From: Bradyrhizobium daqingense
GTDB lineage: Bacteria; Pseudomonadota; Alphaproteobacteria; Rhizobiales; Xanthobacteraceae
Length of the DNA stretch: 64,000 bases
NCBI RefSeq assembly: GCF_021044685.1
Contig: NZ_CP088014.1
Coordinates: 6,062,001-6,126,000, forward strand
Reading direction: 5' to 3'
Shown: positions 9,264-17,743 of the stretch, in pieces
Layout: every line of letters starts with the position of its first letter
Position numbering within the stretch: position 1 is the first letter of the stretch
The notes under the pieces: model-generated
What the model saw: only the letters and a program-made list of their open reading frames with translations
Told to the model about the DNA's origin: nothing
The model's database searches: none
Program-made: the position numbers and the translations under genes

Positions 9264-9992
9264 TCAAACCGCAAGATGACGGCGCATCTCGGCCGCGTCG
9301 TCGAGCGCTCCGCGATCGAGATTGGCGACGATGCGCCCCTTGTCCATGACGTAGCAGCGCTGCGCCATGGCGCGGATCATGTCGAGATTCTGCTCGACCA
9401 GGATGATGGTCACGCCGGTCCTGCGATTGAGCTCGACCATGTTGCGTGCGATGTCCTGGACGATGTTGGGCTGGATGCCCTCTGAAGGCTCGTCGAGCAG
9501 GATGAGGTTGGGGTCGGCGATCAACACGCGTCCGATCGCGAGTTGCTGCTGCTGGCCGCCGGACATGGTGCCGGCGCGCTGATGCCAGCGCTCTTCCAGG
9601 ATCGGAAAGGCCTCGACGATCTTGCGCCGGCCGGCCTCGGGAATGCCGCCGCCCTTGATCGCCGCGCCGACCGCGACATTCTCGCCCACGGTCAGCCGTG
9701 GAAACACGTCGCGCCCTTGCGGCACATAGCCCATGCCCAGGCGCGCCCGCTTGTGTGCGGGAAGCAACTCCACCGCCTCGCCGCGATAGACGATCGAACC
9801 GCTCATCGCCGGCACGAGGCCGATCAGGCTCTTCATCAGCGTGGACTTGCCGACGCCGTTACGGCCGATGACGGCGACGATCTCGCCTTCCCGCACCTCG
9901 ATCTCGAGCCCCTGCAGCACCGGCTTGCCGCCATAGCCGGCACGAAGGCCCAGCGTTGCGAGGATCACTTCCTTGCGCGGCACATCAAGCAT
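9264..9992 (-). CDS. Urea/amide-type ABC transporter ATP-binding protein (UrtE/LivF class)
   Basis: 242 aa. Walker A GRNGVGKST, signature MSGGQQQQLAIGRVL and Walker B NLILLDEPSEGIQPNIVQDI. The GIQPxIxxDI ending is characteristic of UrtE and its amide-transport relatives. The ATG at 9992 overlaps the 3' end of the partner ATPase gene by 8 nt. With that partner it should form the cytoplasmic ATPase heterodimer of the amide transporter. An FmdF-like name would also be defensible; the ligand decides, and I cannot see it. Confidence 0.92.
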   Translation of the reverse strand: MLDVPRKEVILATLGLRAGYGGKPVLQGLEIEVREGEIVAVIGRNGVGKSTLMKSLIGLVPAMSGSIVYRGEAVELLPAHKRARLGMGYVPQGRDVFPRLTVGENVAVGAAIKGGGIPEAGRRKIVEAFPILEERWHQRAGTMSGGQQQQLAIGRVLIADPNLILLDEPSEGIQPNIVQDIARNMVELNRRTGVTIILVEQNLDMIRAMAQRCYVMDKGRIVANLDRGALDDAAEMRRHLAV

Positions 9993-10701
9993 GGGCCTGC
10001 CCCAGATAGATCGCCGCTACGCGTTCGTCGGCCACGATCTCGTCGATCGAGCCTTGCGCGAAGACCTGGCCGAGATGCAGCACGGTGACGCGGTGTGCGA
10101 CCTGCCGGACGAAGGCCATGTCATGCTCGATCGCCAGCACCGTCATGCCCTCGGCATTGAGCCGCTGCACCATCTCGCCGGTCAAATGGGTTTCCTCCGG
10201 CGACATGCCGGCAGTGGGCTCGTCCAGCAGCAGAAGGCGTGGCTTCAGGCTGACCGCCATGCCGATTTCGAGCCATTGCTTCTGGCCGTGGCTGAGATTG
10301 CCGGCGGTCTGCGCCTGCTCCGATTCCAGGCCGAGGAAGCCCAGCAGCCGGCCGATCTCCGCTTCCAGCTCCGCCCCACGGTGCCGGCTCTGCAAGGCGA
10401 TCTCCAGATTCTGACGGACCGACAGGCCCTTGAAAACGCCGGGCACCTGGAACTTGACCGAGAGACCGCGGTGGATCCGCGCAAAGGATTTCAGCGCCGT
10501 GATGTTCTCTCCGGCGAAGACAATGTCGCCGCTGCCGGGATGATGCTCGCCGAGGATCAGGCGGAACAGCGTGCTCTTGCCGGCCCCGTTCGGGCCGATC
10601 AGGCAATGGATCTCGCCGGCCTGCAGCGTGAGATCGACGGAGTTGGTGACGTGCAGGCCACCGAAATGCTTGTTCAGCTTGCGCAGCTCGAGCAGCGACA
10701 T
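9985..10701 (-). CDS. Urea/amide-type ABC transporter ATP-binding protein (UrtD/LivG class)
   Basis: 238 aa from the ATG at 10701 (MSLLELRKLNKHFGGLHVTN). The open frame further upstream lies inside the permease gene and is ignored. Walker A GPNGAGKSTLFRLILG, signature LSHGQKQWLEIGMAV and Walker B RLLLLDEPTAGMSPEE. LSHGQKQWLEIGMA is the form found in UrtD-like proteins. Start and upstream stop share one base (TGATG), and its end overlaps the next ATPase gene by 8 nt, so all are translated from one message. Confidence 0.92.
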   Translation of the reverse strand: MSLLELRKLNKHFGGLHVTNSVDLTLQAGEIHCLIGPNGAGKSTLFRLILGEHHPGSGDIVFAGENITALKSFARIHRGLSVKFQVPGVFKGLSVRQNLEIALQSRHRGAELEAEIGRLLGFLGLESEQAQTAGNLSHGQKQWLEIGMAVSLKPRLLLLDEPTAGMSPEETHLTGEMVQRLNAEGMTVLAIEHDMAFVRQVAHRVTVLHLGQVFAQGSIDEIVADERVAAIYLGQAHA

Positions 10702-11765
10702 CAGCCCGTCCTCTGCATGAAACGGGCCGCAAGGCGACCGAGCCAATGCATCAGCCCGAGCACGAGGCCGTTCGGAGCAATCAGGACCGTGAGCACCAGC
10801 AGCACGCCCATGAAGACCAGCGCGTATTGGCTGCCGTAGATCGTGAGCGCCTGAAACGCGGCGAGCACCACCAGCGTGCCGATCACCGTCGACGTCAGGT
10901 CGCTGCGGCCGCCGACGGCGACCCAGATCAGCGGCAACGCCGCAGCCGTCATGCCCATGCTGGACGGCGTGATGTACTGTCCCCACACCGTGTAGAGCAC
11001 GCCGGAGAGCCCTGCGAGCGCGGCGCCGATGACGAAGGTGATGAGCTGGTACTTGCGCACGTCGTAGCCCAGCATCTCTGCCCTTTCCGGGTTCTCGCGG
11101 ATCGCGACGATGACGTTGCCGAACGACGAGTTCATCAGGATGCGCAAGGCCAGATAGACCAAGACCAGCAGGCCGAGCACGAAGTAGTAGAGCCCGACAT
11201 CAGCGAACAGAACGATCGGCTCGCCGGGCCAGGGGATGGTCAGAGGCGGCATCGCGCTCATGCCGTTGAAGCCGTTGAGGCGCGCTGCTCCGATGCGCCA
11301 TTCCGGTCCCGCGGTCTGCGCCATGAAGCGCTCGAGCATCAAGGTGACGGCGAGCGTGACGATGCCGAGAAAGACGCCGGCGATGCGGCCGAAGAACATG
11401 AAATAGCCGAGCAGCACCGCGAACAGCGCGGCGATCGCCACCGCGATCAGCAGCGCCAGCAGCGTGAAGCCGTAGGCCGAGCCGAAATTGATGGTGAGGA
11501 TGCCGTAGCCATAGCCCGCGATCCCGAAGAAGGCGGTCTGGCCGAAGGAGAGCGAGCCGCCATAGCCCCAGATCAGGCACAGGCTGAGCGCGATGAAGAC
11601 CCAGACGAAGAAATAGACGGTGTTGCCGACGGTGTAGCCGTCACTGAACAGCGGATAAGCGAACGCGACCGCCAGCACGAGTGCGAACAGGCCCCAGAAG
11701 GCCGGACCGCGACCGACGGTCTGCGGGCCTTCGAGACGGCGGAACATTGCGCGGAGACCGGTCAC
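10701..11765 (-). CDS. Urea/amide-type ABC transporter permease (UrtC/LivM class)
   Basis: 354 aa from a GTG at 11765 (MTGLRAMFRRLEGPQTVGRG) with GGAG about 12 nt upstream. It has about ten hydrophobic segments. UrtC-like features are LCLIWGYGGSLSFGQTAFFGIAG near residue 65 and the periplasmic loop with RIGAARLNGFNGMSAMPPLTI, which LivM proper lacks. IREN-PERAEMLGYDVRKYQL is the conserved cytoplasmic coupling region. It lies 15 bp after the other permease and overlaps the following ATPase gene by one base. Confidence 0.92.
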   Translation of the reverse strand: MTGLRAMFRRLEGPQTVGRGPAFWGLFALVLAVAFAYPLFSDGYTVGNTVYFFVWVFIALSLCLIWGYGGSLSFGQTAFFGIAGYGYGILTINFGSAYGFTLLALLIAVAIAALFAVLLGYFMFFGRIAGVFLGIVTLAVTLMLERFMAQTAGPEWRIGAARLNGFNGMSAMPPLTIPWPGEPIVLFADVGLYYFVLGLLVLVYLALRILMNSSFGNVIVAIRENPERAEMLGYDVRKYQLITFVIGAALAGLSGVLYTVWGQYITPSSMGMTAAALPLIWVAVGGRSDLTSTVIGTLVVLAAFQALTIYGSQYALVFMGVLLVLTVLIAPNGLVLGLMHWLGRLAARFMQRTG

Positions 11766-11780
11766 GACGCCATCACTCCG

Positions 11781-12653
11781 TCAGGTGCGCTCACGCAGCA
11801 CGAAGCCGGAAATGCCTTTCGGCAGCACCCGGACGACGATGATGACGGCGACCAGCAGGCCGATCTGGCCGAACAGCTGGCCCTGCCACGAGGTCATCAC
11901 GGACTTCACCACCGCGAGCACGGCGCCGGCCGGCGCCGTGCCGAGGAAGACGTCGGCGCCGCCGATCACCACGGTGACGAAGGCCTCCATGATGAAGGTC
12001 GCGCCCATGGTCGGCACCAGCGTCATGGTCGGCGCGTAGAGACCGCCGGCAAGACCGGCGAGCCCTGCTCCGCAGGCGAAGGTGAGGCTGTAGATCAGGC
12101 GCGTGTCGACGCCGAGCGCGGCCGCCATGTGCGGCACCTGGATGGTGGCGCGCGCCAGCACGCCGAAGCGCGTCCAGTTGAACAGCGCGTAGAGCGCGGC
12201 GAGCACGCCGAGCGCGGCACAGAACAGCACGATGCGATAGATCGAATAGGAGTAGTCGCCGACCTGGAAGCTGCCGAACGGCGTGCCGACGCCGGCCATG
12301 GTTGAGCCGACCATGATCAGCGTGCCCTGGGTCGCGATCAGGCTGAGCCCCCAGGTGGCGACGATGGTGTCGAGCGGCCGGTCGTAGAGATGGCGGATCA
12401 CCGCAAGCTCCACGACGACGCCGACCAGCGCCGACACCACGGTGCCGGCCAGTATTCCCAACGGCAGCGGCAGACCCGCATGGACGGTCGTAGCGGTGAC
12501 ATAGGCGCCGCACATGATGAACTCGCCATGGGCGAGATTGATCACACCCATCATGCCGAAGATCACCGCGAGCCCGCAGGCCGACAGCACCAGAAACGCG
12601 AAGGCGTCGCCGAATTGATAGAGTGCTGAGAAGAGATGGGTCGCGATGTCCAT
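11781..12653 (-). CDS. Urea/amide-type ABC transporter permease (UrtB/LivH class)
   Basis: 290 aa integral membrane protein with about eight helices. The family pattern GLAVIFGMMGVINLAHGEFIMCGAY appears near residue 27, and the late section has GGADVFLGTAPAGAVLAVVKS. The ATG at 12653 follows the binding-protein gene by 102 bp, the largest gap in the operon, and that gap holds a strong hairpin. It should pair with the UrtC-like protein to form the channel. Confidence 0.92.
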   Translation of the reverse strand: MDIATHLFSALYQFGDAFAFLVLSACGLAVIFGMMGVINLAHGEFIMCGAYVTATTVHAGLPLPLGILAGTVVSALVGVVVELAVIRHLYDRPLDTIVATWGLSLIATQGTLIMVGSTMAGVGTPFGSFQVGDYSYSIYRIVLFCAALGVLAALYALFNWTRFGVLARATIQVPHMAAALGVDTRLIYSLTFACGAGLAGLAGGLYAPTMTLVPTMGATFIMEAFVTVVIGGADVFLGTAPAGAVLAVVKSVMTSWQGQLFGQIGLLVAVIIVVRVLPKGISGFVLRERT

Positions 12654-12700
12654 GAACTGACCAATTTGAGGGAAGACGCCGTGAAGATGTCCGTGATCGC

Positions 12701-12739
12701 CCGGCCCGCCGGCAACGCCGTGGCGTGCCGGGGCGCCGG
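12701..12739 (-). promoter_or_regulatory. GC-rich hairpin between binding-protein and permease genes
   Basis: CCGGCCCGCCGGCA at 12701-12714 pairs, with one small internal loop, to TGCCGGGGCGCCGG at 12726-12739. There is no T-run on either side, so it is not a clear terminator. Hairpins here commonly protect the upstream mRNA and let the binding protein be made in excess over the permease. That role is inference. Confidence 0.45.
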
Positions 12740-12755
12740 AGCGACCAGCCGCCGG

Positions 12756-14009
12756 TCAGGGTTTCGGCGGTGGATTCGACGGCGTGTACTGAGCCATCGG
12801 ATCCTTCTTGGTGAGATCGCAGCCGGCCTCACCGAGCCAGTATGGCTTGATATCTTCCCAGATCTTCGGGAACGAGATCGAATGATCTGCGCCGACTTTG
12901 GCGAGATAGATCGTGTGCGACATGTGCTGGCTCTTCGGGTCGATGCAGACCTTGCCCTCGGGAGCATCCATGCAGACGTCGCCCAGCGCGATCACCTTGC
13001 GGATCTCCTCGCGTTTGGTGGATTTCGCGCGCTCCACCATCTGCTTGTAGAGATAGACCGCGAGGTAGGAGTTCTCCGCCTCCTGGTTCACATAGGGCTC
13101 GCTCGGGAATTTCGCCTTGAACTTGGCGTAGAACTCCTTGCTCTTGGGCGAGTCGATCTCCTCGATGTAATTGGTGGTGACGTACATGTCCTTCAGGCTC
13201 GGCGGCTTGAAGCGCTTGTGCTCGTAGCCCTGCCCGACATTCACCGAGGATGCCATCGGCAGGTTGACGTTGGCGGACGCCGCCTGCTCGTAATACGAGG
13301 CCTGCGCTGTACCGACCAGCAGGGTGACCACGAAGTCGGGCTTCGCCTTCTGGATGTTCTGGATGCTCTGGGAGAATTGCGACACGCCGAGCGGGATGAA
13401 CTCCTCGCCGGCCATCTTGCCGCCGTTCTCCTTGACGATCTTGCGCACCCACTCCGCCGAGATCTGGCCGAAATTGTAGTCGGCGGCGAGCGTGTAGACG
13501 TTCTTGCCGTACTTCTCCATCATGTAGGGGATCAGCGTCGAGAACTGCTGCTCCGGCACGGCGCCGGTCACGATCATGTGGCCGTCGCAGACGCCGCCTT
13601 CGTACTGGTTGTTGTAGAAGGCGAAGCCGTTGAACTGGTCGACGATCGGGCGGTAGGCCTCGCGCGAGGCCGAGGAGAAGCCCGCGAACACGACGTCGAC
13701 CTTGTCGCGCTGGAGCACGCGCCGCATGAATTCCTGATAGCGGGTGTTGTCGGACTGGGTGTCGTAGGGGACGAGCTCCAGTGGCCGGCCCATGATGCCG
13801 CCGGCCTTGTTGATCTCTTCCGCAGCGAGCTGGATGGCGTGAACCTTGCCGATCGTGGCCGCGGCGAAGTCGCCGGACTGATCCTCCAGAACGCCGAGCT
13901 TGATCGGATTTTCCGCCGCGCCCGCCGGTTGTGATCCAAGGGATGATCCGAGGACAAGCGTCCCCGTGAGGGCTGCGGCGCGCAGCCCTCGCAATACAGA
14001 CTTGCTCAT
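12756..14009 (-). CDS. Amide/urea-type ABC transporter substrate-binding protein (FmdD/UrtA-like)
   Basis: 417 aa. A signal peptide of about 31 residues (MSKSVLRGLRAAALTGTLVL...) is cleaved near QPAGAAEN, followed by IKLGVLEDQSGDFAAATIG, the type I periplasmic-binding fold. GGIMGRPLELVPYDTQSDNT and GVSQFSQSIQNIQKAKPDFV are typical of the FmdD/UrtA branch. Four Cys are present, two close together in a late loop (VCMDAPEGKVCIDP), possibly a disulphide. AGGAG lies before the ATG, 10 bp after amiR. It captures the amide for the downstream transporter; the AmiC sensor upstream shares the same fold and presumably the same ligand class. Confidence 0.92.
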   Translation of the reverse strand: MSKSVLRGLRAAALTGTLVLGSSLGSQPAGAAENPIKLGVLEDQSGDFAAATIGKVHAIQLAAEEINKAGGIMGRPLELVPYDTQSDNTRYQEFMRRVLQRDKVDVVFAGFSSASREAYRPIVDQFNGFAFYNNQYEGGVCDGHMIVTGAVPEQQFSTLIPYMMEKYGKNVYTLAADYNFGQISAEWVRKIVKENGGKMAGEEFIPLGVSQFSQSIQNIQKAKPDFVVTLLVGTAQASYYEQAASANVNLPMASSVNVGQGYEHKRFKPPSLKDMYVTTNYIEEIDSPKSKEFYAKFKAKFPSEPYVNQEAENSYLAVYLYKQMVERAKSTKREEIRKVIALGDVCMDAPEGKVCIDPKSQHMSHTIYLAKVGADHSISFPKIWEDIKPYWLGEAGCDLTKKDPMAQYTPSNPPPKP

Positions 14010-14019
14010 GATGCTTCTC

Positions 14020-14685
14020 CTAGATGGCCTGCTTCTTGCCGCCTTGCAGCGTGATGCCGGTCGTGCGGCCGGACGTATCGGGCGGCTTCGCCCGCTTGCT
14101 CAGAAACTCCTCGCAATGGAGTTCCATGTTCTGCCGCGCGCGCATGCTGTCGCGACGGAGCTGTGAATAGGCACCTTCCTCGTCGAGACCGTCCTGCTGC
14201 ATCAGCAGGACGACCGCCCGGATCACCGCGCGGCGGCCGCGGCGACGCTCTTCGAGGCCCTGCAGGCGCTCGTACATTTCGGCGCGCAGCAGGAACTGGT
14301 TGATGCCCATGAACAGGGAGGTGTAGACTGCGCCGCCATGCACCGGCTTGCGCAGGAACGAGGTGGCGCCGAGATTGACCAGCGCCTTCAGCCGGCTCGG
14401 CGCCTCGACGCCGACGAGACCGATCACCGGCACGGGCGGCAGCCGCGAGGCCGGGTTGACCTCGAGCGCGACCGCGCCTTCGAGATCACCGTCGACGAAC
14501 AGGATGTCGCGATCGGCTTGCAGGCCGGCGACGTCGATCCGGGCGCGGCCGTCGACGATTTCAGGATATTCGGTGGAAACGCCGAGCTTGGCCAGCGTGG
14601 TTTCGAGCGCACTCTCCCATCCGCCTCGCCTCGTGACGACGATCGCTCGGCCGCCCTTGAAGTTCTGTAGCAGTCGGGAGCTCAT
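14020..14685 (-). CDS. amiR: AmiR-type ANTAR transcription antiterminator
   Basis: 221 aa. An N-terminal pseudo-receiver domain (about 10-120, with no clear phospho-acceptor cluster) is followed by a coiled region and the C-terminal ANTAR RNA-binding domain. That domain shows LEERRRGRRAVIRAVVLLMQ and GLDEEGAYSQLRRDSMRARQ. AmiR proteins bind nascent leader RNA and prevent termination; AmiC holds them inactive until amide binds. The ATG overlaps the amiC stop by 4 nt, fitting their known co-translational complex formation. A terminator-like hairpin just before amiC is the obvious target. Confidence 0.92.
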   Translation of the reverse strand: MSSRLLQNFKGGRAIVVTRRGGWESALETTLAKLGVSTEYPEIVDGRARIDVAGLQADRDILFVDGDLEGAVALEVNPASRLPPVPVIGLVGVEAPSRLKALVNLGATSFLRKPVHGGAVYTSLFMGINQFLLRAEMYERLQGLEERRRGRRAVIRAVVLLMQQDGLDEEGAYSQLRRDSMRARQNMELHCEEFLSKRAKPPDTSGRTTGITLQGGKKQAI

Positions 14686-15842
14686 GATTGCACCACCTTC
14701 AACAGCGGAGAGCGCATCGCGCTGGCAAAGCGCGGCGACGACTGGACGAGATAAGGATCGGGCGCGATCGGCTCGCGCGATTCCAGCAGCACATCGAATT
14801 GCCCGTCGGCAGAAGAGCGGCCGATCCGCGGCGTGAGCCAGGCGTGAAAGGTCTGCCGGTCGATACGGACCTCGCCTTGCGGCGCACGCAGCCGCTGGTC
14901 GGCGACCGCGGCCCGCACGGTGCGGGCGTCGTCGGTGCCGGCCTGCGACAAGGCCGCCGCGAGCAGCTTGACGGCGATGTAGGAGGCTTCGGCATCGGCG
15001 GATGTCACCGGTCCATCGGGAAAGGATCGCGTATAGGCGGCGATGAAGGCGGCATTTTCAGGGGAGTTCAGCGAGGAGAAATAGACGCTCGACGACAGAT
15101 GCCCATCGACTGCATCGAGGCCGATCTCGGGCAATTCCGGCTCCGACAGCGTGCAGCTCGCCACCGGGATCTCCGCGGCCTGGTCGATGCCCCGCGCGCG
15201 GCAGGCGGCGCGGAACGCGCGGAAGAAGGCGTAGGCGCTGGTGCCGATCAGATTGTTGAAGACGAAGTCGGGCCGCTGGTCGATGATCGCCGCGACGACC
15301 TGGTCGACCTCGGTATCGCCGACCGAGAGGTAACGCTCGGCGAGCACGGCGCCGCCGCGCGCGGCGAGCGCCTCGCGGAAGATGCGGTTGTTCTCCCACG
15401 CCCAGATGTAATTCGATCCGACGCAGAAGGCGCGCTTGCCGATGTGCGTGGCGAGATAGTCCACCAGCGGGAGAACGTGCTGATTTGGCGCAGCGCCGGT
15501 ATAGACGACATTGTCGGAGCTCTCGAACCCTTCGTAGTGCGACGGATACCAGAGCATGCCGTCGAACTTCTCGAAGCAGGGAATGACCTCTTTGCGGCTC
15601 GATGACGTGTAGCAGCCGACCACGTGACGGATCCCGGAGTTGAGCAGGTCCAGGCTGAGCGAGCGGTAGCGGGCGAGATCGCCGTTGGGATTGACCACGA
15701 CCGGCTCCAGCTCGATCGTGTCGAAGCCGGCGTTCATCTCGTTGAAGGCGAGCAGCGCTCCGTTGAGCATCGAACGCGCGACGACGCTGTACGAGCCCGT
15801 CGTCGAGAACATCACACCGATACGATATCGCGTCCGTGCCAT
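14682..15842 (-). CDS. amiC: AmiC-type amide sensor, negative regulator of the amidase operon
   Basis: 386 aa from the ATG at 15842 (MARTRYRIGVMFSTTGSYSV); a TTG 12 nt upstream is possible but less likely. It has the type I periplasmic-binding fold without a signal peptide, so it is a cytoplasmic ligand sensor. The AmiC hallmarks VVGCYTSSSRKEVIPCFEK, LWYPSHYEGFESS and YTGAAPNQHVLPL are all present. In Pseudomonas, AmiC sequesters AmiR and releases it when acetamide binds. Here it is the first gene of the entire amide operon rather than lying downstream of the amidase. Confidence 0.92.
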   Translation of the reverse strand: MARTRYRIGVMFSTTGSYSVVARSMLNGALLAFNEMNAGFDTIELEPVVVNPNGDLARYRSLSLDLLNSGIRHVVGCYTSSSRKEVIPCFEKFDGMLWYPSHYEGFESSDNVVYTGAAPNQHVLPLVDYLATHIGKRAFCVGSNYIWAWENNRIFREALAARGGAVLAERYLSVGDTEVDQVVAAIIDQRPDFVFNNLIGTSAYAFFRAFRAACRARGIDQAAEIPVASCTLSEPELPEIGLDAVDGHLSSSVYFSSLNSPENAAFIAAYTRSFPDGPVTSADAEASYIAVKLLAAALSQAGTDDARTVRAAVADQRLRAPQGEVRIDRQTFHAWLTPRIGRSSADGQFDVLLESREPIAPDPYLVQSSPRFASAMRSPLLKVVQS

Positions 15843-15857
15843 CACTCGATCCAAAAC

Positions 15858-15892
15858 AAAAAAGCGCCCGCCGGCCGTTAAGCCGAGGGCGC
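15858..15892 (-). terminator. Leader terminator/attenuator upstream of amiC
   Basis: On the minus strand GCGCCC (15892-15887) pairs perfectly with GGGCGC (15869-15864). There is a second inner CGGC/GCCG pairing and a short TTAAC-type loop, then six consecutive T (15863-15858). This is a textbook intrinsic terminator, yet it points into the amiC start codon only 15 nt further on. It would switch the whole operon off unless an antiterminator acts. AmiR, encoded by the second gene, is the natural candidate. Confidence 0.8.
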
Positions 15893-15900
15893 CCTCGCCG

Positions 15901-15931
15901 CCAACCGAACACGCGATGCGCGTGGTGTTGG
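15901..15931 (-). promoter_or_regulatory. Leader RNA hairpin just upstream of the attenuator
   Basis: CCAAC and GTTGG form the base and CACGCG/CGCGTG the upper stem around a CAT loop, with a short internal loop between. It lies 8 nt upstream of the attenuator. ANTAR proteins recognise small paired stem-loops in leaders. I do not see a textbook A-xx-G hexaloop in this one, so it is only a candidate recognition element or antiterminator half. Confidence 0.5.
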
Positions 15932-16703
15932 AAATGATTTGAACTCGTCGCGTTGACGGGCTGAGCTGCCCAACGCTTGAACGATACGGTCGTTGAGATC
16001 GAAAGCGAAGTCAAGCGCGTTATTGCGGCGCAGACTGCTCCAATTCATATCGCCATGCAGCAAATCTATGCAGCGTCGCTGCGCCTCATCAGATCAGGCC
16101 TCGCTCACATCGCTCTCGCGCCAACCGCTTCGATGTCGCGATTGATGAGCTCGTCGCGAACGGGCTGGCCTCCTCCGATTGAAGCAGGTCGCGCTGCGTC
16201 ACAATGAGCGCTGGTTCGTCGAGCGACCCGTACACAGCCGCACCGAGCCTTACACCTCGACGCCAAAGGCAAGTCGATTAACCTGCAGCTGATGGCACAG
16301 CTCGACACGATCAAACAGCCGCGCCCGACGACGGTGTGATGTTGCGCGTGTTGCAGCAGCCTGCCCAAACTCGGCAGTGGTGAATGCGTGCTCAGGTCTA
16401 GCGCATCGCGACAAAGATTACTGGACTGCAGGTTTAAAGCCTGCGTTGCGTTCAGTCGCCATGACGGCACGACTGAGGCGAGCGCCTTAAGGCTGACGGA
16501 GATGCAATTGGTGAAGCATCAATGGTCCTCGACTACAGCGACGGCGCACGATCTGCGCGCCCATGACGAGGCCAAGCAGGATGCGCAAATGAAGCGCATC
16601 AGCGCCCGCGCAAACAAGCGACGGCGAAGTAGGGCTTGTCAGAACGGGAATGTGCGGACTTGTCGGAGCGACAAGCGATCACAGGCTAAGCCGTTGAAAT
16701 CAT
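15932..16703. other. Intergenic region without a recognisable gene
   Basis: About 770 bp between the amiC leader and tRNA-Gly. The near end should contain the amide operon promoter on the minus strand; a TTGACT lies near 16012 but no well-spaced -10 follows. The rest has short open frames on both strands without family features, and no repeat ends were seen. Confidence 0.5.
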
Positions 16704-16777
16704 TGGAGCGGGTGAAGGGAATCGAACCCTCGTATTCAGCTTGGAAGGCTGCTGCTCTACCATTGAGCTACACCCGC
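16704..16777 (-). tRNA. tRNA-Gly (anticodon TCC)
   Basis: The acceptor GCGGGTG (16777-16771) pairs with CACCCGC (16714-16708), followed by discriminator T and an encoded CCA ending at 16704. D-arm GCTC...GAGC, anticodon loop CTTCCAA giving TCC, and T-arm GAGGGTTCGATTCCCTT are all present. It is 74 nt including CCA. Confidence 0.95.
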
Positions 16778-16937
16778 ATTCAGAGGCTCCCTAACACGGA
16801 CGGACGGCGGTCTCAACTGCCGCCGACGGCGAGTTTCCGGCGCCTCGCCGAGCTCGACGAAGGCTTCGGTTCCGGCCGGCCGGCCTCCCCTTAACAGCAG
16901 GGGCATTGCAACCTATATCGGAATCTCCCGAAACCAA

Positions 16938-16999
16938 CGAAAGGAGGTGATCCAGTGTCTTATCTCAAGCGCTGTCACCTCGCTGGGATCGCCCGCTAA
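16938..16999 (+). CDS. Candidate 14-residue peptide with an extreme Shine-Dalgarno
   Basis: The stretch CGAAAGGAGGTGATCC (16938-16953) contains the full complement of the 16S rRNA 3' tail. It is followed 1 nt later by GTG at 16955 and a 14-codon frame, MSYLKRCHLAGIAR, ending in TAA at 16999. About 60 bp further lies a strong intrinsic terminator on the same strand, so this looks like a short independent transcription unit. The GTG is too close for ordinary initiation from the GGAGG core alone, about 8 nt from its G-rich centre, which is acceptable. It could be a leader peptide, a small RNA that binds 30S subunits or a decoy. No family recognised. The interval includes the SD. Confidence 0.4.
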
Positions 17000-17060
17000 G
17001 CTCTAGACCAACGGCTTGGCATCGGGGCGCTCTCAGCCCTGGACCAGCGAGCAAGAATTG

Positions 17061-17097
17061 GGCGCGACGGGGTTCTCCCCGCCGCGCCTTTTCTGTT
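17061..17097 (+). terminator. Intrinsic terminator of the short plus-strand unit
   Basis: GGCGCG (17061-17066) pairs with CGCGCC (17083-17088) and GGGG (17069-17072) with CCCC (17077-17080) around a TTCT loop, followed by TTTTCTGTTT. Confidence 0.75.
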
Positions 17098-17121
17098 TCG
17101 GCAATGAGACCGCTCGCCCGC

Positions 17122-17208
17122 TCAGTTCGTGCGCGGCCGCTCGCAGCGCGACGGCGGCAGCAGGATGCCGATCCACCAGGCCATGACGGCAAGGATGAGG
17201 TTCCGCAC
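17122..17208 (-). CDS. Possible 28-residue single-span membrane peptide
   Basis: From a GTG at 17208 the frame reads VRNLILAVMAWWIGILLPPS then a basic tail, ending at 17122. It looks like one transmembrane helix with Trp pairs followed by a positive cytoplasmic end. GGTGG lies upstream but the spacing is loose. No family recognised and it may be chance. Confidence 0.25.
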   Translation of the reverse strand: MRNLILAVMAWWIGILLPPSRCERPRTN

Positions 17209-17348
17209 CGAGAACCACCGTGAAGATGCTCGCAAGCAGGCACGGTGCGATCGCCTTGGCAGTCCGGCTTGCCAATCAAAGCAGGAATGGCATCGCGGCG
17301 ATCGATGTTTGCAGGCCGTCCACTTGGACCGGTGTCGTGGCGAGAGCT

Positions 17349-17546
17349 TCAGAAGCCGAATATACGGAACACGCGCGGCCGCTTGCCGCGCCGGCTCTCC
17401 ACGATCCGCTCGCCGCCGTTCTCGGCCGAGCTGCCGTAATAGCGGTGATGGCCGGTCTGGTCGTGCAGATCGGTCGGCCCCGATAGCCCCGCCCGCCGCG
17501 CGTCGCAGATGATCTTGCAAACGGTCTTGATGGTGTGACCCGACAT
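17349..17546 (-). CDS. Hypothetical small basic protein
   Basis: 65 aa from the ATG at 17546 (MSGHTIKTVCKIICDARRAG), chosen because GGAGG lies 5 nt upstream. It is hydrophilic and basic, with two Cys in the first third and a basic tail ending in RPRVFRIFGF. There is no signal peptide or membrane span. I do not recognise the family. It lies alone between the short plus-strand unit and the YciI gene. Confidence 0.45.
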   Translation of the reverse strand: MSGHTIKTVCKIICDARRAGLSGPTDLHDQTGHHRYYGSSAENGGERIVESRRGKRPRVFRIFGF

Positions 17547-17743
17547 TGCCGCCTCCAGCACAAATCTTGTTGTTGTGGTCATCAGTCGCGCCCCGTTCCG
17601 GCCGCGTTCACACGGCAGCGCCGCAATCGGGTTTCAGGACGGTTTCGTGGCTTGCCGGCCAAGCAATATTCTGCTTCGGGATTGTCGGCATGGACTGCCG
17701 TGCTGCGTCCTTGGAATCTGCGCAGAAGAGAAACGAGGTGACG

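Noticed and set aside
10746..12305. 519-codon plus-strand frame opposite the amide permeases
   Set aside because: It is a shadow of two clearly identified permease genes and has no domain.
15961..16010. GGGC-AGCTCA-GCCC hairpin as an ANTAR hexaloop
   Set aside because: The loop starts with A but has T, not G, at position 4, so it does not fit the ANTAR consensus.
16938..16953. Possible 3' end of a 16S rRNA gene on the minus strand
   Set aside because: Only the last 15-16 bases match; the sequence beyond (GTGTCTTATCTC) is not the conserved 16S end, so there is no rRNA gene here.
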